Origin: Marinoscillum sp. 108
GTDB taxonomy: Bacteria > Bacteroidota > Bacteroidia > Cytophagales > Cyclobacteriaceae
Reading direction: 5' to 3'
Assembly (NCBI RefSeq): GCF_902506655.1
Contig: NZ_LR734808.1
Coordinates: 992,001-1,056,000, forward strand
Length of the DNA stretch: 64,000 bases
Shown: positions 26,655-34,551 of the stretch, one piece after another
How the letters are laid out: each line of letters starts with the position of its first letter
Numbering within the stretch: the stretch's first letter is position 1
The notes under the pieces: model-generated
Databases searched by the model: none
Told to the model about the DNA's origin: nothing
The model's input: only the letters and a program-made list of their open reading frames with translations
Made by a program: the position numbers and the translations under genes

Positions 26655-28148
26655 ATGAAAATCAAGAAAATACTCATAGCCAACAGAGGCGAAATCGCCA
26701 TAAGGGTGATGCGCTCTGCAAAAGAAATGGGGATAAAAACCGTAGCGGTATATAGCGAAGCTGACAAAGCAGCAGCGCACGTACTCTACGCCGACGAAGC
26801 TGTATTGATCGGGCCACCCCCCTCCGCTCAGTCCTACCTGGTCGCTGACAAAATCATTGAAGCATGCAAACTCACGGGTGCTGATGCAGTGCACCCCGGA
26901 TATGGATTCCTCTCTGAAAATGCCCAGTTCGCGGAGAAAATAGCTCAGGCCGGGATCATTTTCATTGGACCATCCGTAGAGGCCATCAAAGTAATGGGCG
27001 ACAAACTAGCCTCCAAGCAAGCAGTAAAATCATTTGATGTACCCCTCGTGCCTGGGATGGATGAGCCTATCAGCGATGTAGAAAAAGCAAAGGCCGTGGC
27101 ACAGAAAATCGGCTATCCGGTGATGATCAAAGCAAGTGCCGGCGGTGGTGGAAAAGGCATGAGGATAGTGACCGACCCCAAAGACTTTGATGAGCAAATG
27201 ACGCGAGCAGTTAGTGAAGCACGCAGCTCTTTTGGCGATGAGGCGGTTTTTATCGAGAAATTCATTACTTCCCCCAAACACATTGAGGTACAGATACTTG
27301 GTGACCAATATGGCAATATTGTCTACCTTTTTGAAAGAGAATGTAGCATACAGCGAAGAAATCAGAAAGTAATAGAGGAGGCTCCCTCTGCTGTACTGTC
27401 CCCCGAGCAACGAAAGCGATATGGAGAAGCTGCAGTAAACGTGGCCAGATCATGCAACTACTATGGAGCCGGCACGGTGGAGTTCATCGCAGATGCTCAT
27501 CTGGATTTCTATTTTCTGGAAATGAACACCCGCCTGCAGGTGGAGCACCCCGTCACAGAACAGATCAGCGGCGTGGATCTGGTGAAAGAACAAATCAAAA
27601 TCGCTCAGGGTGAAGCCATCTCCTTTACCCAGGAAGACCTTCAAATCAACGGACACAGCATAGAAGTGCGTGTGTATGCGGAGGATCCTGAAAACAATTT
27701 CTTACCCGACACAGGCACCTTAAGTACCTACAGACGTCCACAAGGAGCGGGTGTAAGAGTGGATGATGGCTACGAAGAAGGAATGGAGATTCCTATCCAC
27801 TATGACCCAATGATCGCAAAGCTCATTACCCACGGCAAAGACCGGGCAGAGGCCATTGAAAGGATGAAAAGAGCCATTTTTGAATACAAAATTATTGGCA
27901 TCAAAACTACCCTGCCTTTTTGCGAATTCGTTCTGAACCACCCCGATTTCATCGATGGGTCTTTTACAACGAAGTTTGTGGAAGAGCATTTCACACCGGA
28001 TCATGTGAGAAAAGAGCCTTCTGAAGACCTGGAGCGGGTAGCGGCCATTTTTGCTTTTGAACAATACAAAGCCAAAAAAGAGCGGCTTCAGTATACCCCT
28101 GCTGCCAGTCAGAAATCTGGGTGGAAAAGTCGGATTAAGCGCGACTAG
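26655..28148 (+). CDS. Biotin carboxylase subunit of an acyl-CoA carboxylase
   Basis: ATP-grasp enzyme that carboxylates biotin. The 497 residues show KILIANRGEIAIRVMRS at the start, the glycine-rich ATP loop (KASAGGGGKGMRIV), the EKFITSPKHIEVQILGD and FLEMNTRLQVEHPVTE motifs, and the C-terminal domain. There is no fused biotin carrier domain and no accB next to it. The N-terminal sequence resembles the Bacteroidota paralogue often linked to propionyl-CoA carboxylase rather than the AccB-paired AccC, so I leave the symbol blank. The DUF1015 gene begins one base after the stop. Confidence 0.9.
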   Translation: MKIKKILIANRGEIAIRVMRSAKEMGIKTVAVYSEADKAAAHVLYADEAVLIGPPPSAQSYLVADKIIEACKLTGADAVHPGYGFLSENAQFAEKIAQAGIIFIGPSVEAIKVMGDKLASKQAVKSFDVPLVPGMDEPISDVEKAKAVAQKIGYPVMIKASAGGGGKGMRIVTDPKDFDEQMTRAVSEARSSFGDEAVFIEKFITSPKHIEVQILGDQYGNIVYLFERECSIQRRNQKVIEEAPSAVLSPEQRKRYGEAAVNVARSCNYYGAGTVEFIADAHLDFYFLEMNTRLQVEHPVTEQISGVDLVKEQIKIAQGEAISFTQEDLQINGHSIEVRVYAEDPENNFLPDTGTLSTYRRPQGAGVRVDDGYEEGMEIPIHYDPMIAKLITHGKDRAEAIERMKRAIFEYKIIGIKTTLPFCEFVLNHPDFIDGSFTTKFVEEHFTPDHVRKEPSEDLERVAAIFAFEQYKAKKERLQYTPAASQKSGWKSRIKRD

Positions 28149-28149
28149 T

Positions 28150-29454
28150 ATGGCGGAAATCAGACCATTTGCTGGCTGGAGGTACCATCAAAAGCATACT
28201 CAAAATATCGATAGACTTACCTCACCACTCTTTGATGTGGTCTCAAATAAACAGCGGGAAGTGCTTTATCAAACCGAGTATAACAGCATTCACCTTTCGG
28301 TACCCCAAGGAGAACATCCTGCCGAACTGGCCAAAAAAAAACTGAGCAAATGGAAGCAGGATGGGGTAATCGTTCAGGATCAGCTGCCAGGAATCTATGT
28401 CTACTTTCAGCATTTTTCATTGGCAGGCAGAGACCAGACCTACATCCGAAAAGGCTTCATCTGCAACATTAGAATTTACGAGTGGGGCGAAAAGGAAATC
28501 CTGAGGCATGAGAGTACCATGCCATTTTCAGTAGATGATCGCATGCAGCTTCTCCATGAAACCCAACTCAATGTGTCCCCTACCCACGGGCTCTATACCG
28601 ACCCGAATGCAGAAATAGAAAAGTACCTGGATGAAAGCATGCTGGCGCCCATCTATGAGTCAGAAGATTATCAGGGAGTAAGAGACGTACTTTCCGTCAT
28701 CCATGATGCCAAAATCATAGGCAGGATTCAGGAAATCATTAGGGAGAAGAAAATCATACTGGCAGATGGTCATCATCGCTACGAGGGTTCACTCAACTAC
28801 ATGCAGCAGCGCCGAAAGGAGAATCCAAAGCATACCGGACAGGAAGGGTACAACTACCACATGATGATGCTCACCAATACCGAGGCGGATGATCTGAGAA
28901 TACTGCCCACCCACCGGGTGGTGCGTGATCTGGATAACTTCTCCGAAGAATGGCTCCTAAACCAACTGGAAGAGGATTTCACCATCAAAACGGTGGAAAA
29001 TGCACCGGATGTCAATGAGATCATTTTGGGCAAACAGTGGGCTTTCGGGCTTTTGATAGGTGATAATGCTTATAAAATTCGTCTAAAGCCGGAAAAAATC
29101 AACGAGATCAAATGGAATTTCCCAGATGAAGTGAAAGCCCTGGACCTGACGGTAATGCATTATTTTATATTTGAGAAAATCCTGGAAATCCCCGGCCAGA
29201 AACAGGTGAATGCCAGAAACATTACCTTTCAACGAAACTTCACAGAGTGCCTAAGGGAGGTGCTCAAAGGTGAAGCACAGTTTGCTTTAATTACCAAGGA
29301 TATTTCAATTGAAACTGTCAAGCAAGTATGCTACAGTGGATTCACAATGCCCCAGAAATCAACCTACTTTTACCCTAAAGTCATTAGTGGTTTCGTATTT
29401 AGTTCCATAGACGATCATGAGTTTCAGACACCCTTTGATTCTTGCTTCCAATAG
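28150..29454 (+). CDS. DUF1015 family protein
   Basis: A 434-residue cytoplasmic protein. MAEIRPFAGWRYHQKHTQNIDRL, then DGHHRYEGSLNYMQ and the late FPDEVKALDLTVMHYFIFEKIL are typical of the DUF1015 (YbaR-like) family. Its enzyme activity is not established here; the repeated HH motif suggests metal or phosphate handling. The ATG at 28150 is chosen because it follows the biotin carboxylase stop by one base and starts the conserved region; upstream in-frame codons overlap the previous gene. Its last 38 bases overlap maf. Confidence 0.85.
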   Translation: MAEIRPFAGWRYHQKHTQNIDRLTSPLFDVVSNKQREVLYQTEYNSIHLSVPQGEHPAELAKKKLSKWKQDGVIVQDQLPGIYVYFQHFSLAGRDQTYIRKGFICNIRIYEWGEKEILRHESTMPFSVDDRMQLLHETQLNVSPTHGLYTDPNAEIEKYLDESMLAPIYESEDYQGVRDVLSVIHDAKIIGRIQEIIREKKIILADGHHRYEGSLNYMQQRRKENPKHTGQEGYNYHMMMLTNTEADDLRILPTHRVVRDLDNFSEEWLLNQLEEDFTIKTVENAPDVNEIILGKQWAFGLLIGDNAYKIRLKPEKINEIKWNFPDEVKALDLTVMHYFIFEKILEIPGQKQVNARNITFQRNFTECLREVLKGEAQFALITKDISIETVKQVCYSGFTMPQKSTYFYPKVISGFVFSSIDDHEFQTPFDSCFQ

Positions 29455-29998
29455 TCCACGGCGCCAGGAGCTGCTGAAACAAGCTGGCTTTAGCTTCGAC
29501 GTGTTTGTCCGGGATTTTGACGAAAGTTATCCCGAGGAGCTTCCTGCCGAACAGGTGGCAGAATTTTTGGCAGTAAAGAAAAACAAAAATTACCGTGAGC
29601 TGCTTTCCGATCAGGTAGTGATTACTGCTGATACTACAGTCGTATTAGGCCATTTGGTACTCAATAAGCCAGCGGATCATGCGGAAGCTTTCAGCATGCT
29701 AAAATCCCTGTCGGGTCGTACTCACCGGGTGATCTGTGGGGTTTGTATCTCCTCGCCCAAGAAGCAAGTGGCCTTCACGGAAATTACAGAAGTCACCTTT
29801 GGGCACATGACCGACGAAGAAATCAACTTTTACATTGAAGAATATCAACCATTCGACAAGGCGGGTGCTTACGGTATTCAGGAATGGATCGGACAGACGA
29901 AAGTAGTGTCTATCAAAGGATCTTACTTCAACGTGATGGGCTTACCTACTCACAGGGTTTATGAAGTTTTAAAATCTGAATTTCAGGACGATATTTAA
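29417..29998 (+). CDS. maf: Maf family nucleotide pyrophosphatase
   Basis: Maf proteins hydrolyse dTTP, UTP or modified nucleotides and are linked to septum formation. The 193 residues begin HPLILASNSPRRQELLKQAGF, with the SNSPRR motif. They contain ITADTTVVLGHLVLNKP (catalytic Asp and Lys region), GRTHRVICGVCI, and the FDKAGAYGIQEW segment. Complete and normal length. The gene starts inside the 3' end of the DUF1015 gene (38-base overlap), so it is cotranslated, and a strong terminator follows. Confidence 0.93.
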   Translation: MSFRHPLILASNSPRRQELLKQAGFSFDVFVRDFDESYPEELPAEQVAEFLAVKKNKNYRELLSDQVVITADTTVVLGHLVLNKPADHAEAFSMLKSLSGRTHRVICGVCISSPKKQVAFTEITEVTFGHMTDEEINFYIEEYQPFDKAGAYGIQEWIGQTKVVSIKGSYFNVMGLPTHRVYEVLKSEFQDDI

Positions 29999-30001
29999 CA
30001 C

Positions 30002-30026
30002 AAAAGGGGCTCACAAGCCCCTTTTT
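30002..30026 (+). terminator. Terminator after maf
   Basis: AAAAGGGGCT (30002-30011) pairs with AGCCCCTTTT (30016-30025) around CACA, three bases past the maf stop. It is symmetrical enough to serve the converging efflux-adaptor gene as well. Confidence 0.9.
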
Positions 30027-30053
30027 AGTGTTTTATCATATTTCAGAAGGCTC

Positions 30054-31400
30054 TTATTCTTCCGAATCTCCTTCCTTCTTTTCTTCTTTTTTAGCTTCGA
30101 TACCATCTCCATCCTTCAATCGCTTAGATACGGCCAGGAATGGGCCTGAAACCACTTCATCCCCTTCTTTCAATCCTTCCACAATTTCGATGCGCTCGAA
30201 ATCACTAATTCCGGTCTTCACAATGGTTTTCACTGCTTTTCCGTCAGCTACTGTAAATACCACCTCATCCAGTTCCTGATCCAGTGAGGTCTCTGAGTCT
30301 TCAGCATCCTCTTCTCCTTCACTGTTAGCTTTTCGGGTAGTCACAGCAGAAAGTGGCACTGTGAGGATGTCGCGTTTGGTTTCGGTAATAATATCCACAC
30401 TGGCGGTCATTCCTGGTCTGAAGGGGTACTTCATTCCGTTTTCCTTAATCAGGTCCTGATAAGAAGAATTCAAAATTTTAATCCTTACCTCAAACTCAGT
30501 CACTGCATCTGACGACACTTTGGTATTGGCAGAGTTGGCAATCTGCGTGACCACTCCCTTAAAGGTTTTATCCATATAGGAATAAGAATCCACATCGATA
30601 ATCGCTGTATCACCCTCTGAGATGCGTATGATGTCATTTTCATTTACATCCACCCTCACTTCCATATTGGAAAGGTCCGCGATACGCAGCATCTCCGTAC
30701 CCTGCATCTGTGAGGTACCGACTACAGTCTCTCCCTCTTCCACATCCAACTTAGAAACAATTCCACTCATTGGCGCTTCAATCTCCGTGAGACGAAGGTT
30801 TTCAAGTGCCTCATTTACCGAGGCCTGAGAGCTCTGCACTATGTATTTCGCAGCTTCCACATTTTGAGTAGCGGATTCCAGATCCTGAAGAGCGACATTA
30901 TAATTGGCTTCTGAAAGCTGAAAATCGGCATCTGAAATCACCTTCTCGGCGTACAACTTCTTTTGTCTTTCATACTCGAGCTCTGCTCGCTTATAGTTGG
31001 CTTTTGCACGAGCTTCTCTTGCTTTGGCATCGGCCAGGTTGGCTTTTTGTTGATTCAGGTTGGCCCTGGTTCGCTCCAGCACAGACATGAAATTGTCCGG
31101 TCTGATTTTCAACAGAAAATCTCCCTTGGTTACAGAATCTCCTTCTTCGATGGACAGCTTAATGATCTCGCCGGGCACTTCCGGGCTGATTTTCACTTCT
31201 ACCACAGGCTGTACGGAGCCTGAGGCACTCACCTTCTCTACAATAGTAGCTTTCTCCACCTTGCCAAACTCTACCTCAATGGCCTTTTTCTGTCCTACCC
31301 AACCCTGGGATTTACCAACCATCGCAAACACGATGAGCAACACAACAACCCCGATCAGGATATATAATATCTTGTTATTTGATTTTTTCTTTTTGGCCAT
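30054..31400 (-). CDS. Periplasmic adaptor (membrane-fusion) subunit of an efflux pump
   Basis: A 448-residue MacA/HlyD-type adaptor. A single membrane helix (residues 9-28, ILYILIGVVVLLIVFAMV) is followed by the lipoyl half (VSASGSVQPVVEVKISPEVPGEI), a long coiled coil of Ala/Glu/Lys repeats (about 95-200), the second lipoyl half and beta-barrel domains. A highly acidic insert (EGEEDAEDSETSLDQELDE) near 365-385 and a charged tail are unusual. It bridges an inner-membrane transporter and TolC. The TolC gene lies five bases upstream, but no permease gene is next to it. Confidence 0.92.
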   Translation of the reverse strand: MAKKKKSNNKILYILIGVVVLLIVFAMVGKSQGWVGQKKAIEVEFGKVEKATIVEKVSASGSVQPVVEVKISPEVPGEIIKLSIEEGDSVTKGDFLLKIRPDNFMSVLERTRANLNQQKANLADAKAREARAKANYKRAELEYERQKKLYAEKVISDADFQLSEANYNVALQDLESATQNVEAAKYIVQSSQASVNEALENLRLTEIEAPMSGIVSKLDVEEGETVVGTSQMQGTEMLRIADLSNMEVRVDVNENDIIRISEGDTAIIDVDSYSYMDKTFKGVVTQIANSANTKVSSDAVTEFEVRIKILNSSYQDLIKENGMKYPFRPGMTASVDIITETKRDILTVPLSAVTTRKANSEGEEDAEDSETSLDQELDEVVFTVADGKAVKTIVKTGISDFERIEIVEGLKEGDEVVSGPFLAVSKRLKDGDGIEAKKEEKKEGDSEE

Positions 31401-31405
31401 GGTGA

Positions 31406-32875
31406 TTAGAATGATAAGGAGTTACCCTGATAAAAGTCTAAGATTTTTTTCTTGAAAATGAAGTCAAATTTAGCGCGAACAAGATCCGATTTGGCACGAA
31501 ACAAGTTATTAGATGCCACCTGATAGTCCGTGAAATTCGCAGCCCCTAAGTTATACTGGTTTTCCACAGAACGAAAAGTTTCTTCTAATGCTTCCACTTG
31601 TCGTGATGAAGCAGCGTAGGTTTTGGACGCAGCAAAAGCGTCATTGTAAGCCGTTTCAATAGTTTGTCTCAGTAAGTTCTTTTGCTCTAGTACCGTGATC
31701 TCTGCCTGCTGCAAATTGATCCTTGCGTTTTGAACGCTGGATTTGGCCTGGAGGTTATTGAAAATAGGAATAGACAAATTCAAAGTCAGCGATTTACTGA
31801 AGTTTTGGTTCATCTGATCCCCGAACCCTACGGTTTCCAGCGAGCCATTAGGTGAAATGGATATTTCCTCGACAGGGGTGCCGTCATTAGTTTGATAAAA
31901 GGTGGGGTTGGTGATGACATTCCCGCTGGCATCCCTATTGATTGTATAGGGATTATCCTCATCAATGTTGTACTGCTTATAAGCATCCGAATAGTTGGAC
32001 CGGAAGCTGCCGTTCAGAGAAAGCGTGGGTGCATACCCTGATTCTGCCACCTTCACTCCCATCAGGGCACTTTGCACCTGCAGTTCGGCGCTTTGTATCT
32101 CTGGCATGGACGCTACTGCTGCCTCAAAGACCTCATCAGAACTTATTGTGAGGTCGGCCTCTCCTTCCAGCGTCAGATCCGGGATAATCAGCTCAATGTC
32201 CTGAGAAGTAGGAATCAACATGGCCTGTTTCAGGCTCAGCAAGGCAAGGTCCAGGTTATTTTGAGCGGTCACCAGCTGTACCTCGTTGGTAGCCACCTGA
32301 GAGATCAGCTCCAACTCATTGGTGCGGGGCAGCGCTCCTCCTGCTACCAGCTTTTTGGTACGCTCCAGCTGCTCCTGACTGGACCTTAGCTGGTATTCGG
32401 CATTTTCAAAGAGTTCACGGTTGAAAATCACATTCAGGTAAAACGTAACCACATTTAACGAGATGTCATTCTCCGCTTTATCCACCGCATACTGTGACGA
32501 TTCCAGACTCATCCGGTTTTGCTTGATGGTATTGGTGATTCTAAACCAGTTAAACAAGGTCATATTGGCAGTGCCGCTCACCCCAGTAAAGTTAATCTGC
32601 TGAGTAATGAATGAGTTGGTGGTAGGATCAATGGATCTACCCCAGTTGTAGCCATAATTTCCTCCCACATTCAGGCTCGGGAGCTGACTGGCCCTGGATT
32701 GGTTCAGATTGACCTGAGCAAGCTGCTCCTGGAGGTTGCTGCGCCTCACAGACAGGTTATTTTCTATGGCAATGTCGATGCACTGCTGAAGATCTAATAC
32801 ATAAAGTGAATCACTTTGGGCAAAGGCGGTAAAAGTAAAGAAGAGAATCAGTAGGGTTAGGTTCAGTTTTTTCAT
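31406..32875 (-). CDS. TolC-family outer-membrane efflux channel
   Basis: A 489-residue TolC-like protein. MKKLNLTLLILFFTFTAFAQ is a signal peptide; two OEP repeats follow, each with long helical coiled coils and beta strands (SLYVLDLQQCIDIAIENNLSV at the start of repeat 1; the second begins near ADLTISSDEVFEAAVASMPEIQ). It forms the trimeric exit duct of an efflux pump. The ATG at 32875 is used because it starts the signal peptide; the in-frame codon at 32911 would run into the previous gene. It lies four bases downstream of sdaAB and five before the adaptor gene. Confidence 0.92.
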   Translation of the reverse strand: MKKLNLTLLILFFTFTAFAQSDSLYVLDLQQCIDIAIENNLSVRRSNLQEQLAQVNLNQSRASQLPSLNVGGNYGYNWGRSIDPTTNSFITQQINFTGVSGTANMTLFNWFRITNTIKQNRMSLESSQYAVDKAENDISLNVVTFYLNVIFNRELFENAEYQLRSSQEQLERTKKLVAGGALPRTNELELISQVATNEVQLVTAQNNLDLALLSLKQAMLIPTSQDIELIIPDLTLEGEADLTISSDEVFEAAVASMPEIQSAELQVQSALMGVKVAESGYAPTLSLNGSFRSNYSDAYKQYNIDEDNPYTINRDASGNVITNPTFYQTNDGTPVEEISISPNGSLETVGFGDQMNQNFSKSLTLNLSIPIFNNLQAKSSVQNARINLQQAEITVLEQKNLLRQTIETAYNDAFAASKTYAASSRQVEALEETFRSVENQYNLGAANFTDYQVASNNLFRAKSDLVRAKFDFIFKKKILDFYQGNSLSF

Positions 32876-32879
32876 GAGA

Positions 32880-33557
32880 TCATTGATCAATGTCGGGTAT
32901 GTAGAGGACACTCCTCACCCAGTTAAGGTTACGTAAATATTCTAAAGTGATGGTTTTTATGCCTGAGTCCATTTCAAAAACCAGGCAGGCCAGATCGTTC
33001 TTTCCTTTTCTGGAAACAGTCATGGTAGCGATGTTGCAATCGTCATGTGAAAGCACATCTGAAATGAAGGCGATGCTTCCCTTCTGGTCATCGGCATGAA
33101 TGATGAGTGTGTGGGCACTGGCCGTGAAATTGCAGTCAAAGCCATTGACTTCACGGATTCTGATCACCCCACCACCTCGGCTCTCTCCTACCACTTCGGC
33201 CTGATTGTCCTTGGAGGTAAGGTTCAGCCTTACCGTATTGGGATGAAGCGTAGAAGCATTGCCTATAGACTTAAACTTGTACTCGATACCAGCATCTTTC
33301 GCCAGCTCCAGCGCACCTTTGATGCGCTCATCATCCGTAGGAAAATCCATGAGACCGGCCAAAATAGCTCGGTTACTCCCATGTCCTTCATAGGTTCTGG
33401 CAAAAGAATTATAAAAGGTAATGATGGCCTTGGTGGGTTTGTCTTTCAGAATTTTACGGGCCACCCTGCCTATACGTACCACTCCAGCTGTATGCGAGCT
33501 GGACGGGCCTATCATCACAGGGCCTATCATATCAAATACACTGCTTCTTTCAGACAT
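32880..33557 (-). CDS. sdaAB: L-serine ammonia-lyase, iron-sulfur dependent, beta subunit
   Basis: The beta subunit of the two-part L-serine dehydratase that turns serine into pyruvate and ammonia. The 225 residues carry GPVMIGPSSSHTAGVVRIGR, which contains the conserved SSSHT, and a C-terminal ACT domain (HTLIIHADDQKGSIAFISDV) that in this family senses serine. The [4Fe-4S] alpha subunit is not encoded nearby and must lie elsewhere. The gene is four bases from the TolC start, so the transcript may join serine breakdown and efflux, but no functional link is evident. Confidence 0.9.
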   Translation of the reverse strand: MSERSSVFDMIGPVMIGPSSSHTAGVVRIGRVARKILKDKPTKAIITFYNSFARTYEGHGSNRAILAGLMDFPTDDERIKGALELAKDAGIEYKFKSIGNASTLHPNTVRLNLTSKDNQAEVVGESRGGGVIRIREVNGFDCNFTASAHTLIIHADDQKGSIAFISDVLSHDDCNIATMTVSRKGKNDLACLVFEMDSGIKTITLEYLRNLNWVRSVLYIPDIDQ

Positions 33558-33625
33558 ATCAGGAAATTAAACGATTAAAGAACTAATACGATACTTTAAA
33601 ATGTCACTTATTGTAAAAAGTTGAC

Positions 33626-34420
33626 TTAAACTGCCACCTGGGCCTTGATATGAGGGTGTGGATCGTAGTTTTCCAGTGTAAAATCCTCAATGGTGAAGGA
33701 AAAAATGTCTTTCACGTCAGGATTTAGTCGCATAATCGGAAGAGGCCTTACTTCACGAGAAAGCTGAAGACGCGCCTGCTCCAAATGATTGGAATAAAGG
33801 TGTGTATCCCCAAACGTGTGTACAAAATCTCCATATTCCAGCCCACACACCTGCGCTATCATCATCGTGAAGAGTGCATAGGAGGCAATATTAAAAGGTA
33901 CCCCCAAAAACACATCAGCACTGCGCTGATACAGCTGACAGGAAAGCTTACCATCGGCTACATAAAACTGAAACAAGGTATGACATGGTGGCAAAGCCAT
34001 TTTTTCTATTTCGCCCACATTCCAGGCACTGATGATCATTCTTCGTGAATTGGGATTGTTTTTAATGGTGTCGATCAAGCCCGAAAGCTGGTCTACCGTG
34101 GTGCCATCGCTCTTGGGCCAGCTGCGCCACTGCACCCCATAGACAGGGCCTAGTTCACCATTGGAATCTGCCCATTCGTCCCATATGGTCACCTTGTTAT
34201 CATTTAGATACTTGATATTGGAATCTCCTTTGATAAACCAAAGCAGTTCATGTATGATCGATCGGAGGTGCACTTTTTTGGTGGTAACAAGGGGGAAACC
34301 ATCCTGCAAATTGAACCTCATCTGATGTCCGAAAATGCTCAGGGTACCTGTGCCTGTTCTGTCTCCCTTTTCCACACCGTGGTCCAGGATATACTGCATC
34401 AAATCGAGGTATTGTTTCAT
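33626..34420 (-). CDS. thyA: Thymidylate synthase
   Basis: Methylates dUMP to dTMP with methylene-tetrahydrofolate. The 264-residue protein matches the short bacterial form in length. It shows [12 protein letters not shown], the active-site Cys146 in [29 protein letters not shown] and [13 protein letters not shown] at the end. All landmarks are in place. It lies 68 bases upstream of sdaAB. dfrA, its usual partner, is not in view. Confidence 0.98.
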   Translation of the reverse strand: MKQYLDLMQYILDHGVEKGDRTGTGTLSIFGHQMRFNLQDGFPLVTTKKVHLRSIIHELLWFIKGDSNIKYLNDNKVTIWDEWADSNGELGPVYGVQWRSWPKSDGTTVDQLSGLIDTIKNNPNSRRMIISAWNVGEIEKMALPPCHTLFQFYVADGKLSCQLYQRSADVFLGVPFNIASYALFTMMIAQVCGLEYGDFVHTFGDTHLYSNHLEQARLQLSREVRPLPIMRLNPDVKDIFSFTIEDFTLENYDPHPHIKAQVAV

Positions 34421-34551
34421 GATTAATCGTTTTTGATTGGCTACTTTCGTAAAGGATAACGCTAAATTAAGACCTAAAAAGTAGAAACCTGAACGCTTTA
34501 CTAAATAAGTACTTTGGAAATTTCAGGAGTGGTAAATTCCGCTTTTTACTG

